Part shown: piece by piece, positions 25,633 to 34,637 of the stretch
Numbering within the stretch: position 1 is the stretch's first letter
Layout: the number at the start of each line of letters is the position of its first letter
NCBI GenBank assembly: GCA_050916095.1
Contig: CP050901.1
Location: 2,914,001-2,978,000, forward strand
DNA from: JANPCX01 sp050916095
GTDB taxonomy: Bacteria > Pseudomonadota > Gammaproteobacteria > Burkholderiales > Burkholderiaceae_C
Direction of reading: 5' to 3'
DNA length: 64,000 bases
Notes under the pieces: model-generated
The model's input: the letters and a program-made list of their open reading frames with translations, nothing else
What the model was told of the DNA's origin: nothing
The model's database searches: none
Translations under genes and position numbers: made by a program

Positions 25633-28600
25633 TTATGACGCCAATGTGGGAAAACAGCTCCCACCTTGCCGAAATCGGGCGATGCCAATTTGGCAGGCAA
25701 TACGATGGGAGCGAGGTACGCAACACTTCGCTTCTCGATCAAGCGCGTCCAATATGGCATCTGAATAATCTTTGTGATTCGTGTTGTGCGTAGATTTTCC
25801 AAACCACTTCCCCTTTTTTCCATCCGTCTTTCCAGCCTTTTTGGGCAAATTTATTATATTTTCCAGTGCATCTTTATCGATGCAATTCAATATGGGTCTT
25901 TTCTTAAAAAGGTCCTGGGGAATTTTGTGATGGGTTTGATGATTTGGCGAATTTCCTGCGACTTTGTTCATTCGGTTTCTATAGGTGCTAAGCCCGTTCG
26001 GATCGACCCATCCGAGGGTGTTTGGGCCAAATGAATACAGATTCTCCCCCCCAAACAACCCAATCGGATCCTGATGCACAAACCGCCCAACCACAGGATC
26101 GTAGTACCGGAACCTGTTGTAGTGCAGCCCAGTTTCCGCATCAAAGTACTGCCCCTGAAACCGCAGTGGCTGCTCGATGAGGTTCAGCGCCTGTGCATCT
26201 GAACGGTTGGCCAGCGCCAGCGGCCTGCTGCGGCTGGAGAAGACCACATCATCCGTTCCCGTCTTCAAAAACTCCAGCGGCTGGGTCTCCCCCCAGACCT
26301 TGTACTGCGCCGCCCAAACGATGCGGCCTTCTTCGTTGGTGAGTTCTTGCGGGGCACCGATCTGATCGCAGTGGTAGTAGTAGAGCTGGAAGGTTTTAGG
26401 TTTGTGTGGAGGGGTGTCGTTGTTGGGCTCGCCGTTGGCCGCTGGGGCTTCGACAGGCTCAGCCCGAACGGTGGGGGTGGGCTCAGCCTGAACGGTGGAG
26501 GGGTCAACGACAACCGCGTCGGCGGTTGCCTTCTTCGCCAACATCAACTTCAAGCGCGCCTTGCCTTCTTTGCCCTCATTCACCAAGCGCTCGCGCTTGG
26601 CTGTTGAATCTGTGGCGGAGTCACCTTCTGATTGGTTTGCAGCGTCGGCACCACTCTCCATCTTCGCCAGCGGCACAAAGCTGTCTGGCTCATAGAGGTA
26701 TTCGCTGACCCGGGAGCCACGCAACTCGGCGGTGAGCAAGTCACCGTCGTACACAAAACTCGTGCGTCCAAAGGCGTCGGTCTTGTCAATGCGCCGCCCC
26801 AGCGCGTCATAGCGGTAGCGTGTGGTTTGAACGGTGGTTGGGGCTTGCGGGTTTTGCTCAGGTTTGTCCTGATACCGCGTCACCGTCACCTCAAGCAATT
26901 GATGCTCGGGGCTGTAGCGGTAATGCTGTTGTGTGTGCCAGCCCACCAAACGTTCGGTGACGTTGCCATGCACGTCATAGGTAAAACGCAAGTCCTGGTA
27001 GACGTTGATGCGGTTGGTGCGCACCACATCACGGTCACCCACACCGCCGCTGGATTGAGCACCACCCTGGTTCGGGTTCAAAAGATTGCCCGCAGGGTCA
27101 AACGCAAAGAGTTCGGTGTGCTCGCCCTTTGCACCCGACTGCGCACCACGAATGCGGCTCAGCGCGTCATAGGCATAACGCGTGGTGCCACGCAAACTGT
27201 CAGCCACGCCACTCAAATTGCCTGCTGCGTCGTACTGGAACTGGCGCTGAATTTGTTGGCCACCAGGCAAGCGGGCCAACGTGGCTTGCAGGGCGTTGGC
27301 CGCTGTTCCTGCTGCCATTCCTGCGGGCACTCCTGCCGTGCTGGACTGCCTGCCCTTGTCATACAAAGCCTGTGCCGAAGCGGTACCCGGCAAACCCTGC
27401 TTGGCCGCATTGCGGCTGACACGGTGGGCGGTGAGCCGCCCCATCGGGTCAAACTGGTACTGGCTGGTCAACTGCCCCTGGCTGCGGCTGATCTCGCGGT
27501 GCAGGGCGTCTCGCTCCATGTCCAACACCACATGCCCATCCACCAACAACTGGTGCAAGTGGCCTGAGCCGTAGTACAGCCACTGCACGGTCTTGCCGCT
27601 GGGCAGATCACTCTGGATGCGGTTGCCCAGGGCGTCGTACTGGTGCTTGAAGGTGAAGGTGGCTGCGTGGTTGGAATCATCAGCCGAATGGACCTGCGCT
27701 TCCTCCACCAGTTGAGACAAAGCGTCATACGCAAAACTCACCTGCGCATCACCATTGACCGCTTGTTGCATGCGCCCCAGGCGGTCGTAGGTGTAGGTGG
27801 TGGGTGTTTCTGTTGAGGATGCGCCTGTGGGCACATCACCAAGGGCTCCCTCATGCGCACCCTCATAGGCGCTCTTCTCATAGGAATACGCCTTGGCAAT
27901 CAAGCGCCCCAGCACATCACGCTGGAACAGCGTGCGCTTGGGCAGGGGGGCGGTGGGGGCCGGGTCATACGGCGTGTCCAGCGCCTCGTGCGCACTGCGC
28001 TCATGCAGCTCGGTCAGCTCACCGGCGGCGTTGTAGCGGTAGCGCTGAATGCGCCCATCAAAACCCACCTCCTGAATCAGGTTGTCGGCCAAGTCGTAAT
28101 GGAACTGGTACTGCGCAGCGTTCTCGTTTTGCAGGGCCACCAAGCGGCCCACCATGTCGTAGTGGTACTGCAAGCGGTGGCCCAGGGCATCCACCCGTTC
28201 AATGGGTTGGTCCAGGCCGTTGTAGCGGTAGCGGGTCACTGCGCCCAGGGGATCGGTGTAGGCGACGAGGTTGTCTGCTGCGTCGTACTCGTAGCGGTGC
28301 ACGCTGCCATCGGCTTGCGTCACGCCCACCAGGCGGCCCAGGGCGTCGTGTTGGTACTGGGTGGTTTGACCCAGTGCGTCGATGGTGCGGGCCACATGGC
28401 CCAGCAGGTTGTACTCATACCGCGTGGTGCGGCCAGAGCAGTCGGTGTAGGCCAGCAATTGACCCGAGGCGTCCCACTGCAGGCGTTTGGTTTTACCCAA
28501 AGCATCCACGATGGCCGTGGGCAGGCCACGTTCGTCGTAGTGGTACTGCGTTGTCTGGCCCAGCGCGTCTATGTGGCGGGCTAGGTTGCCTCGGGGGTCG

Positions 28601-30648
28601 TATTCGTTGCGCCAAAGGTGGCCCAGGGCGTCGATGATTTCCGTGGGCAGGTTGAGCTGGTTGTATTTGAAGCGGCTGGTGGCCCCGGCGGCGTCGGTGA
28701 CGCTGACCAGGTTGCCTGCGGCGTCAAACTGGAACTGGGTGGAGCGGCCCAGGGCGTCCGACGTGGCGGTGGGGTTGCCGGCAGCGTCCATTTGGGTGTT
28801 GCTGCGCACATATCGGCCCGCGCCATCGAGTTCGGTGACGGCCACGACCTCGTGGTGGGTGTTGTAGTGGTAGCTGCTGCGCCGGCCCAGGGCGTCGGTC
28901 ACGTGGGTGACGCGCAGCCCCAAGTCGTATTCAAACCGGGTGTCCAGCAGCCCAGGCACATCGGTCCAGGTGCGCACCACGCGGCCGCCTGCGTCCAGGC
29001 GGCTCCACTCCTGGTGGTGGCTGAAACCGGTTTTGGTGGTGTAGGACACCATCAGGTGGTTTTGATAGCGATAGCGGGTGATGCCGCCAGCGGCATCTTG
29101 GGTGGCCACAAGGTTGGCGTGGGCATCGCCCTTGTCGTTGCCTTCGGTGTCGTAGGCGTAGCGCACCAAGCTGCCACCGGGGTGCTGCACACCGTCAACC
29201 ACGCGCGGGGCGAGTAACACGGCGGTGAGTTGGCCTTGTGGGTTCCAGTCGAAGTGCAGCTGTCGGCCGCAGCTGGCAGTCAGGCCGGTGGGGCGTGGGG
29301 GCAGACCATCGATGCCAGTGGCTTCGATGGTGGGGTAGTGCACGGTGATGGCGTTGCCGTGGCGGTCGCGCATGCGGGCCAGCGGCAAGCGCCATTGGCC
29401 GTGCACAGGGCGCATGAATTCAAAACACAGGCCGTCGGTGAATTCAATGCTGTAGTGGCTGGAGCGTGCGGGCTCATTGGCCGGCGTGTTGGCCTGCGCG
29501 TGGTGGTGCAGGGTGAATTTTTCCCGGGCGTTGAAGTGGCTTTGGCCTGCGGCGAGCAGGGGCAGCTGCACGAGGCGGCCTTTTTGATCGTAGAAGTGCA
29601 CGCCATCAAACACCAAGGCCAGCTCCACGCTCAGCGGGGTGCTCCAGCCAAAACCCAGCCAGCCGGGCCGGCGGTCGCTGGAGCGGTAAAACCGCCGCCA
29701 CTCCAGGGGCAGCAGGCCGGGCAGTGAGAAGTCGGCCTCGTTCATGATCTTGACGCCGGTGGCGAAGATCACGGGTTTGCAGGTGCCGAGTTCGCAGGTG
29801 GCACCTGATGCGCCGCCTGCGCCAACATCGTCCAGGATCTTGCCTTGGGCGTTGGGGTTGACTTGGTTGTCAGCGCGTGCGGCCACGGGCTTGGGTTTGC
29901 CTTTTGCACGCTTGACGATTTTGCCCAGCACGAAGCCCAGGGCAATGGCAGCCACGCCGTCGGCGATCACATCGGCGATTTGGTCCATTTTTTCGTCGGT
30001 GAGGGGCGGCGTCATCAGCTCTTGCACCTCGGCGGCGAGTTCTGCCATTTCCATAGCAGACTGCGCCATGGCTGCCCCACCAACAATGACATTGACACCA
30101 GGGATCAATTTCCCGACGAGCTTGGCAGCAGGCATCAACAGGGCGCTGGGGTCTGTGAGGGACGCTCCAGCAGCTTTGATTTGGTTTTCGATAGCACCTG
30201 GGAGTTTGTCCATCACCTTCAGTGCAATTTTTCCTGTGTCGCCCATCAGGGCGATGGCCAATCGCTCAGCCCAACCGGGGTTCAGCACCATGGAGTTGGA
30301 CTTGGTGGTGTCAAACGACCGCACGCTGCCTTTGCCCTCAAACTTGGTGTCGCCGCTGAAGCTGGTGGGCTCAGCCGCGCCACCGACCACCTTGGAGTTA
30401 ACGCCTGCAATGCCGCCGATGGTGTCGGGCGAGGCGGGGATGGAGCCAAAGCGGCTGCCTTCCACCGACACGGGGTTGCCGTCAATTTTGAGTGTGGCGG
30501 TGCCGTTGGCCAGCCCTGGGGCATGTGCGATGTTCGGAATCGGGACGGGTGGGCCCTTGGGCTTGGGGAACACCGGGTTGCCGGGGGCGGGAATCATGGC
30601 CGGGCGGCCTTGATGGATTGCTCTGCGGTTGTTGACGTAGGTGGCCAT
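25633..30648 (-). CDS. DUF4150-Rhs effector with HNH-type tip, 3' end replaced by transposon
   Basis: 1671 residues as it stands. The N-terminal PAAR-like DUF4150 region (to about 130) caps a VgrG spike. A hydrophobic stretch at about 165-250 is followed by the Rhs cage of YD repeats (about 290-1550). The core ends at the hallmark DPIGLFGGENLYSFGPNTLG then WVDPNGL. The variable tip begins near residue 1554 and has THHKIPQDLF plus THNTNHKDYSDAI, like AHH/HNH-ENDO VII nucleases. From about residue 1642 the last 30 residues are read from transposon right end 3, so the native C-terminus is lost. No immunity gene follows. The tip DNA is AT-richer than the core. Confidence 0.88.
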   Translation of the reverse strand: MATYVNNRRAIHQGRPAMIPAPGNPVFPKPKGPPVPIPNIAHAPGLANGTATLKIDGNPVSVEGSRFGSIPASPDTIGGIAGVNSKVVGGAAEPTSFSGDTKFEGKGSVRSFDTTKSNSMVLNPGWAERLAIALMGDTGKIALKVMDKLPGAIENQIKAAGASLTDPSALLMPAAKLVGKLIPGVNVIVGGAAMAQSAMEMAELAAEVQELMTPPLTDEKMDQIADVIADGVAAIALGFVLGKIVKRAKGKPKPVAARADNQVNPNAQGKILDDVGAGGASGATCELGTCKPVIFATGVKIMNEADFSLPGLLPLEWRRFYRSSDRRPGWLGFGWSTPLSVELALVFDGVHFYDQKGRLVQLPLLAAGQSHFNAREKFTLHHHAQANTPANEPARSSHYSIEFTDGLCFEFMRPVHGQWRLPLARMRDRHGNAITVHYPTIEATGIDGLPPRPTGLTASCGRQLHFDWNPQGQLTAVLLAPRVVDGVQHPGGSLVRYAYDTEGNDKGDAHANLVATQDAAGGITRYRYQNHLMVSYTTKTGFSHHQEWSRLDAGGRVVRTWTDVPGLLDTRFEYDLGLRVTHVTDALGRRSSYHYNTHHEVVAVTELDGAGRYVRSNTQMDAAGNPTATSDALGRSTQFQFDAAGNLVSVTDAAGATSRFKYNQLNLPTEIIDALGHLWRNEYDPRGNLARHIDALGQTTQYHYDERGLPTAIVDALGKTKRLQWDASGQLLAYTDCSGRTTRYEYNLLGHVARTIDALGQTTQYQHDALGRLVGVTQADGSVHRYEYDAADNLVAYTDPLGAVTRYRYNGLDQPIERVDALGHRLQYHYDMVGRLVALQNENAAQYQFHYDLADNLIQEVGFDGRIQRYRYNAAGELTELHERSAHEALDTPYDPAPTAPLPKRTLFQRDVLGRLIAKAYSYEKSAYEGAHEGALGDVPTGASSTETPTTYTYDRLGRMQQAVNGDAQVSFAYDALSQLVEEAQVHSADDSNHAATFTFKHQYDALGNRIQSDLPSGKTVQWLYYGSGHLHQLLVDGHVVLDMERDALHREISRSQGQLTSQYQFDPMGRLTAHRVSRNAAKQGLPGTASAQALYDKGRQSSTAGVPAGMAAGTAANALQATLARLPGGQQIQRQFQYDAAGNLSGVADSLRGTTRYAYDALSRIRGAQSGAKGEHTELFAFDPAGNLLNPNQGGAQSSGGVGDRDVVRTNRINVYQDLRFTYDVHGNVTERLVGWHTQQHYRYSPEHQLLEVTVTRYQDKPEQNPQAPTTVQTTRYRYDALGRRIDKTDAFGRTSFVYDGDLLTAELRGSRVSEYLYEPDSFVPLAKMESGADAANQSEGDSATDSTAKRERLVNEGKEGKARLKLMLAKKATADAVVVDPSTVQAEPTPTVRAEPVEAPAANGEPNNDTPPHKPKTFQLYYYHCDQIGAPQELTNEEGRIVWAAQYKVWGETQPLEFLKTGTDDVVFSSRSRPLALANRSDAQALNLIEQPLRFQGQYFDAETGLHYNRFRYYDPVVGRFVHQDPIGLFGGENLYSFGPNTLGWVDPNGLSTYRNRMNKVAGNSPNHQTHHKIPQDLFKKRPILNCIDKDALENIINLPKKAGKTDGKKGKWFGKSTHNTNHKDYSDAILDALDREAKCCVPRSHRIACQIGIARFRQGGSCFPTLAS
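25635..25725. mobile_element. Transposon right end 3, inserted in the rhs gene
   Basis: Third right end, identical to end 2. Its terminal CAACA meets the rhs coding region at 25725/25726. No left end of the element is visible in the window, so the target duplication cannot be checked. Confidence 0.75.
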
Positions 30649-30668
30649 GAATCAAATGCTCAATCAAA

Positions 30669-31778
30669 TCAATTGCGCGGGGCAGACTCGGGCAACTTGC
30701 CCGCTTTGCGGCTGAAACCCCAGGTGGTGACCCAGGCGGCGGTGCGTTGGCCGTGGTCGGTGACGGTTTGCAGGCCGCCGTGGCCCGCCATGCCGAGGGC
30801 ACCGGGTGTGCTGAACAAGGGGTGGTGCAGGCGCTGGCGTTGCTCGTGAAAGAGGCTGAGCAACAGCGGCACCCACGCGGCACCGATGTCGCCCATGAAG
30901 GCGGCGGGTGCTTGCACGGGGGGCAGGCCGCCAGCGGGCGCGAGGGCCGCGCTCAGGCCGGTGAGTTCATTGCCACGCCAGGGGCTGCCGTCGATGTCGC
31001 ACCAGTAAGCGTGCAGGGCGTCGGCGGGCATTTGCGCGCCTTGGAGGGCGTTGGTGGTGGCGTCGATCAAAGCGTCGCCGGTGAGCAAGTCTTGGCTGCC
31101 TAAGCGAGATTTTTCTTCTCGCCCAAAGGCGGGCGGGTAAACGGTGACGTAGTTCTGGGCCTGCGGGGCACGGGCCAGCCGCACAAAGGCCGCTGCTTCT
31201 GAGGCAATAAAGCCGTCGGTGTGGCCTTTGGCGTTGAGCACGCCTTGTTTGTAGAAGCTGTGCACGACGGGCAGATCGGCCAGGCTGTCGACGCCACCTA
31301 TCAGGACCTCGGGTACTTCGGGGTGGTCGTGCATGAATTGGTAGGCTGCGGCCAAGGCGTCGGCCCCGGCCACGCTTCCACCCACGAACATTTTGAGGGG
31401 CAGGTACTCGGGAGCCAGGTCCAGGGCGCGGGGCAGCTCCAGGGCGAAGCGCTGGGGGCTGATGTGGTCGGACAGGTCAGCACGGGACTCAGGCAGGGCG
31501 ATGAACAGCGGCAGGGGGCGGGCCAAAGGCCAAAGGCTGGGAGCCGCGCCTAGGCATTCAAACAAAGCGGGGGCTGCGAGACGCACCAGCCTGTCGATGC
31601 CGATGCAGTCAGGCTCGATACTTTTGACGCGGGAGATGGTGGCGCGGTGATCGATGTGGCCGGCAATGGGCTGGCGGGTGAAGGCCGACAGCCTGGCCGA
31701 CATGCTGGTGGCGGTTTGCCAAGCACGAGTGCCTATGGGCGTGACGGAACCGGTGGCGGTGATGACGAGGGGCGTCAT
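30669..31778 (-). CDS. Ketoacyl-synthase-like (thiolase fold) protein of a T6SS cluster, probably non-catalytic
   Basis: 369 residues from the ATG at 31778, which overlaps the upstream stop (ATGA). An upstream start adds 32 unlikely residues. The start LVITATGSVTPIGTRAW and the layout resemble beta-ketoacyl synthases. The nucleophile block, normally with a Cys, reads KMFVGGSVAGADALAAAY, and the expected catalytic His near YWCDIDGSPWRGNEL is absent. Such proteins recur beside DUF4150/Rhs effectors and DUF2169 proteins, perhaps as adaptors or effector modifiers. A structural role is inferred. It lies 20 bases before rhs. Confidence 0.7.
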   Translation of the reverse strand: MTPLVITATGSVTPIGTRAWQTATSMSARLSAFTRQPIAGHIDHRATISRVKSIEPDCIGIDRLVRLAAPALFECLGAAPSLWPLARPLPLFIALPESRADLSDHISPQRFALELPRALDLAPEYLPLKMFVGGSVAGADALAAAYQFMHDHPEVPEVLIGGVDSLADLPVVHSFYKQGVLNAKGHTDGFIASEAAAFVRLARAPQAQNYVTVYPPAFGREEKSRLGSQDLLTGDALIDATTNALQGAQMPADALHAYWCDIDGSPWRGNELTGLSAALAPAGGLPPVQAPAAFMGDIGAAWVPLLLSLFHEQRQRLHHPLFSTPGALGMAGHGGLQTVTDHGQRTAAWVTTWGFSRKAGKLPESAPRN

Positions 31779-33055
31779 GCTGGGGCTCCTGGACGCAAGG
31801 CCATGGCCTCGAAGGCAGATGCAGTGGTCAGTGCCAAGCCTTGCACTGCAGCCAGGTCGCCAGCATCGATCCACAGGGCGGCATTGAATTTGGCGAAGTA
31901 TTCGGTGTAAAGCATGTGGCGAAGCGGTGCGCCTACGGCACTGGCGCTGTCTTGAAGCGACACGGAGGAAAGGGCCTGCCCCATGCGGACGGGTTGCCCT
32001 TTTGAAGCAAGGGGTTGCAGCGCCGCGAGCATGCTGTGCTGGCGTTCTTGGGCGGGGCGGGCCAGGTCGTAGAGCGCATCGCAGGGCTCACCACAGAGCA
32101 GAGAAACGCTGTCGGCCAGGGCCCGGCACAGGGTGGCGTTGTCCCAGGCGGTTTGTTGGGCGAGGTTTTTCAGAATGGCTGCATCACCGAGCAAGGCTGC
32201 GGCGTAAAACTGATGGGGCAAGGGCAAGCCGCTGGGTTGTTGGGACTGCAGCACGTTGCGAACGCCATCGCTGGCAGCGTGCACACAAAGTGCCAAGGCG
32301 ACGCGGCTGTTTGGCTGTCGATTGAGCACGGTCTTGGCCTGAGGGGTGCGCTGCGCGCTGCCGATGAAGGCCAGTGTGTGGAGGGCGGCATCGGCTTGAG
32401 CATCGGCGCGGATCGCATCGATGGCCTTGGATTCGTCGCAAGTCGCGGTGCAGCGCCATTGACACAGTGCAGCCAAACCGCCCGGTGTGGTGGTGACGAG
32501 TTTTCCCAAATCAGCGGCGTAGGCGTCTGACACGGCGGGGCGTGAAACGCCTAAGCGCATGAGCAAGCGGGTCAGCGCTGGATGTTGTGCGTCGAAAGTG
32601 GCCTGCAGACCTTGACTGAGGTAGTCGGCCACCTTGCGATCAAAACAAAACCGCAGGGCATCAAATACGGCATCGGGCTGGTTGGCGAGGTAATCATTCC
32701 AAACACGCGATGAAAAAACGGCTTTGTCGTTGGCCTGAAGCGCGAGCGCCTGAAGGCAGGTGTGGGCAAAAACCGCGACGTGTTTCTGTTGGATTTCTTG
32801 CTCGATTTGATCGACCAAGGTTTGTAAATCGGGCAGCAATACTGGAATGTGCATCAAATGTGTTTTGATGCCCGCCAAACACTGTTCGATGCTTTGATCA
32901 AACACGTCGAGTGCATTCAAGCGGTGCGCAGGTACGATCAGCATCTGCGTCCGGCGCCAATACTGGGTGGCCAATGACCGCACCATGCGCAGTGGCAACT
33001 CGGCGGCAACGGGAAGATCTCGTGCGCGCGGCAGGGGCAGTTGAACGACACTCAC
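31775..33055 (-). CDS. TIGR02270-like helical-repeat protein of a T6SS cluster
   Basis: 426 residues, mostly helical with HEAT-like spacing (repeats of LxALxxLA type through the protein). Its position, length and neighbours match the TIGR02270 family found in type VI accessory loci; the family call comes from these and not from a clear motif. It contains LCQWRCTATCDESKAIDAI and GEPCDALYDLARPAQE. It is translationally coupled to the ketoacyl-synthase-like gene and lies 59 bases from the divergent DUF2169 gene. Function unknown. Confidence 0.6.
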   Translation of the reverse strand: MSVVQLPLPRARDLPVAAELPLRMVRSLATQYWRRTQMLIVPAHRLNALDVFDQSIEQCLAGIKTHLMHIPVLLPDLQTLVDQIEQEIQQKHVAVFAHTCLQALALQANDKAVFSSRVWNDYLANQPDAVFDALRFCFDRKVADYLSQGLQATFDAQHPALTRLLMRLGVSRPAVSDAYAADLGKLVTTTPGGLAALCQWRCTATCDESKAIDAIRADAQADAALHTLAFIGSAQRTPQAKTVLNRQPNSRVALALCVHAASDGVRNVLQSQQPSGLPLPHQFYAAALLGDAAILKNLAQQTAWDNATLCRALADSVSLLCGEPCDALYDLARPAQERQHSMLAALQPLASKGQPVRMGQALSSVSLQDSASAVGAPLRHMLYTEYFAKFNAALWIDAGDLAAVQGLALTTASAFEAMALRPGAPA

Positions 33056-33114
33056 AGTGGCAACCTTGCTGGGTTGTTTTTATTCAGAATCTCGCAAGCC
33101 AAAAGTATTTCCTC

Positions 33115-34119
33115 ATGATTCAAAACTTGACACCTTTCGCGGCAGAAGTTTTTCCTTGTCACAGCACCACAGGACAGACGCAGTGTTTGGTGGTGGTGAA
33201 GGCGACGCTGGACCTGGCTGGTCAAGTGGTGTCTCAGGGCCAAGGCTTGCCGATTTGCCGTGGTGACGAGTACTTCAATCTCGACGGTTTCAACCAGGTG
33301 ATTCGCTTTGAAAGTGACATGGCACAGGTCAAGCCCATGGTGGATGTCATCGTCAATGCCTGGGCGCATGCGCCAGGTGGCAAACCGATCCCAGAGTTTG
33401 CTGCGGGGGTGCGTGTGGGCAACGAGAGCCGTGTGCTGCAGGTGTCGGGTAAGCGGCATTGGCATCGCCGCTTGGGCGTGATTCCCACCATGTCGAAGCC
33501 TGAACCCACCTTGTGCGTGCCGGTGATTTACCCGCTGGCCTATGGTGGAGAGGACCGGGGCGACGCGATGGCGTTTTGGGATCAGAACCCCAGTGGCCAG
33601 GGATTCAGCAGCGGGCTGCCCTATGACGGATTGCTGCTGCCCCAAATTGAATGGGCCGACGACTTGATTGATGGCCCGGGGCATCCCAAAACGGTGGCTG
33701 GGCTGGGATGTTATGGCCGCACCTGGCTGCCACGTCGGAGTTTTCTGGGCAGCTACGGCACGGAAGAGTTGAAGTTCAAAGGCGTTGCCACCAAGATGCC
33801 AGAGACCTTCGACCCCAGATCGTGGAATTGCGCCCATCCCAGAATGCAGTTTGCCTCGGGCAGTGTGGTGGCGGGAACGGAAATCGAACTGGTCAATCTC
33901 AGCCCCTCGGGCCGCGTTCGATTGGTGGTGCCTGACATCGGCATCGCCATCTCCTGGTCGGCCAAGGGCCAGTACGCGACGATCCGCCCGGCTTTTGATA
34001 CGGTGACCATCGAGCCAGAAGCTGGGCCTCAAGGCGGGCACATGGCTTTGACATGGCGTCATACGGTTCAAAATGTATCGCTGGAAACGATGGATGCGGT
34101 CAAGGTGCAATTTGTCTGA
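33115..34119 (+). CDS. DUF2169 family protein (T6SS effector adaptor-like)
   Basis: 334 residues. The start MIQNLTPFAAEVFP and blocks CLVVVKATLDL, GDEYFNLDGFNQVIRFESDM, VIVNAWAHAPGG and WLPRRSFLGSYGTEEL are typical of DUF2169. This family is linked with VgrG and PAAR/Rhs genes and is thought to help load effectors onto the spike. An upstream in-frame extension to 32911 overlaps the divergent gene and is rejected. It is the only plus-strand gene between vgrG and rhs; its stop is 5 bases from the DUF6484 stop. Confidence 0.85.
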   Translation: MIQNLTPFAAEVFPCHSTTGQTQCLVVVKATLDLAGQVVSQGQGLPICRGDEYFNLDGFNQVIRFESDMAQVKPMVDVIVNAWAHAPGGKPIPEFAAGVRVGNESRVLQVSGKRHWHRRLGVIPTMSKPEPTLCVPVIYPLAYGGEDRGDAMAFWDQNPSGQGFSSGLPYDGLLLPQIEWADDLIDGPGHPKTVAGLGCYGRTWLPRRSFLGSYGTEELKFKGVATKMPETFDPRSWNCAHPRMQFASGSVVAGTEIELVNLSPSGRVRLVVPDIGIAISWSAKGQYATIRPAFDTVTIEPEAGPQGGHMALTWRHTVQNVSLETMDAVKVQFV

Positions 34120-34124
34120 GCGGG

Positions 34125-34586
34125 TCAGTTGATGCGGACCTCAGCGCCATCGATGTCCACCAAATCCCGGGCGTCGTGTTCAATGGTGAGCGCTACCAAG
34201 CGGACCAAACCCTCGGCCGTCAGCTTCAGGGTGGCTTGACCCGAAGTCAGCGTGATGGACTGCTCTGATTGCAGCGCAATGGCTCGGTCTGCCCAGGGCT
34301 TGGACGCGTCCGCGACCAAGATGGCGACAATGGTGTGTTGATCGCTTTTGCTGCTGTGGGCCAGGAGAACTTGGTCACCCACGACCAGCTCGGGTAAAAG
34401 AACGCCAACCCTGGCCGAAGCGGCCGTCTCCCCAATCAGTACACCGTAAAAACCACCCGCCATGACCTCACTGACGGTAGCTTGCTGCATGTTGACGGGC
34501 GAGGCGATGGATTCGGTGCTGCCGTGCACTCGGTCCGATGATGTTTCGGGCGCGGAATGAAGGGGCACTTTCTTGACGGTGTTCAT
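34125..34586 (-). CDS. DUF6484-like protein
   Basis: 153 residues. A central region VSEVMAGGFYGVLIG, VGVLLPELVVGDQVLLAH and HTIVAILV forms a small beta-rich domain like DUF6484, found next to VgrG in type VI clusters. The C-terminal part SITLTSGQATLKLTAEGLVR resembles the VgrG tail motif ATLRMTKDGTVQ, so it may share the spike beta fold. It lies 51 bases downstream of vgrG, same strand. Role unknown. Confidence 0.65.
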   Translation of the reverse strand: MNTVKKVPLHSAPETSSDRVHGSTESIASPVNMQQATVSEVMAGGFYGVLIGETAASARVGVLLPELVVGDQVLLAHSSKSDQHTIVAILVADASKPWADRAIALQSEQSITLTSGQATLKLTAEGLVRLVALTIEHDARDLVDIDGAEVRIN

Positions 34587-34637
34587 AGTGAGCTGCCTTG
34601 TTTGAACGGCCTTGGCACAGACTTGGCCAAGCTTGGA

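Larger units (their letters stand above)
24538..25725. repeat. Perfect tandem duplication, 2 x 594 bp
   Basis: The units 24538-25131 and 25132-25725 appear identical base for base and are directly adjacent. Each runs from AGCGGTGCAG inside the ATPase gene, through the 66-residue gene and its terminator, to the last base of the transposon end (CAACA). The repeat boundary therefore coincides exactly with the element terminus, which points to transposase-made joining rather than slippage. Confidence 0.9.
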
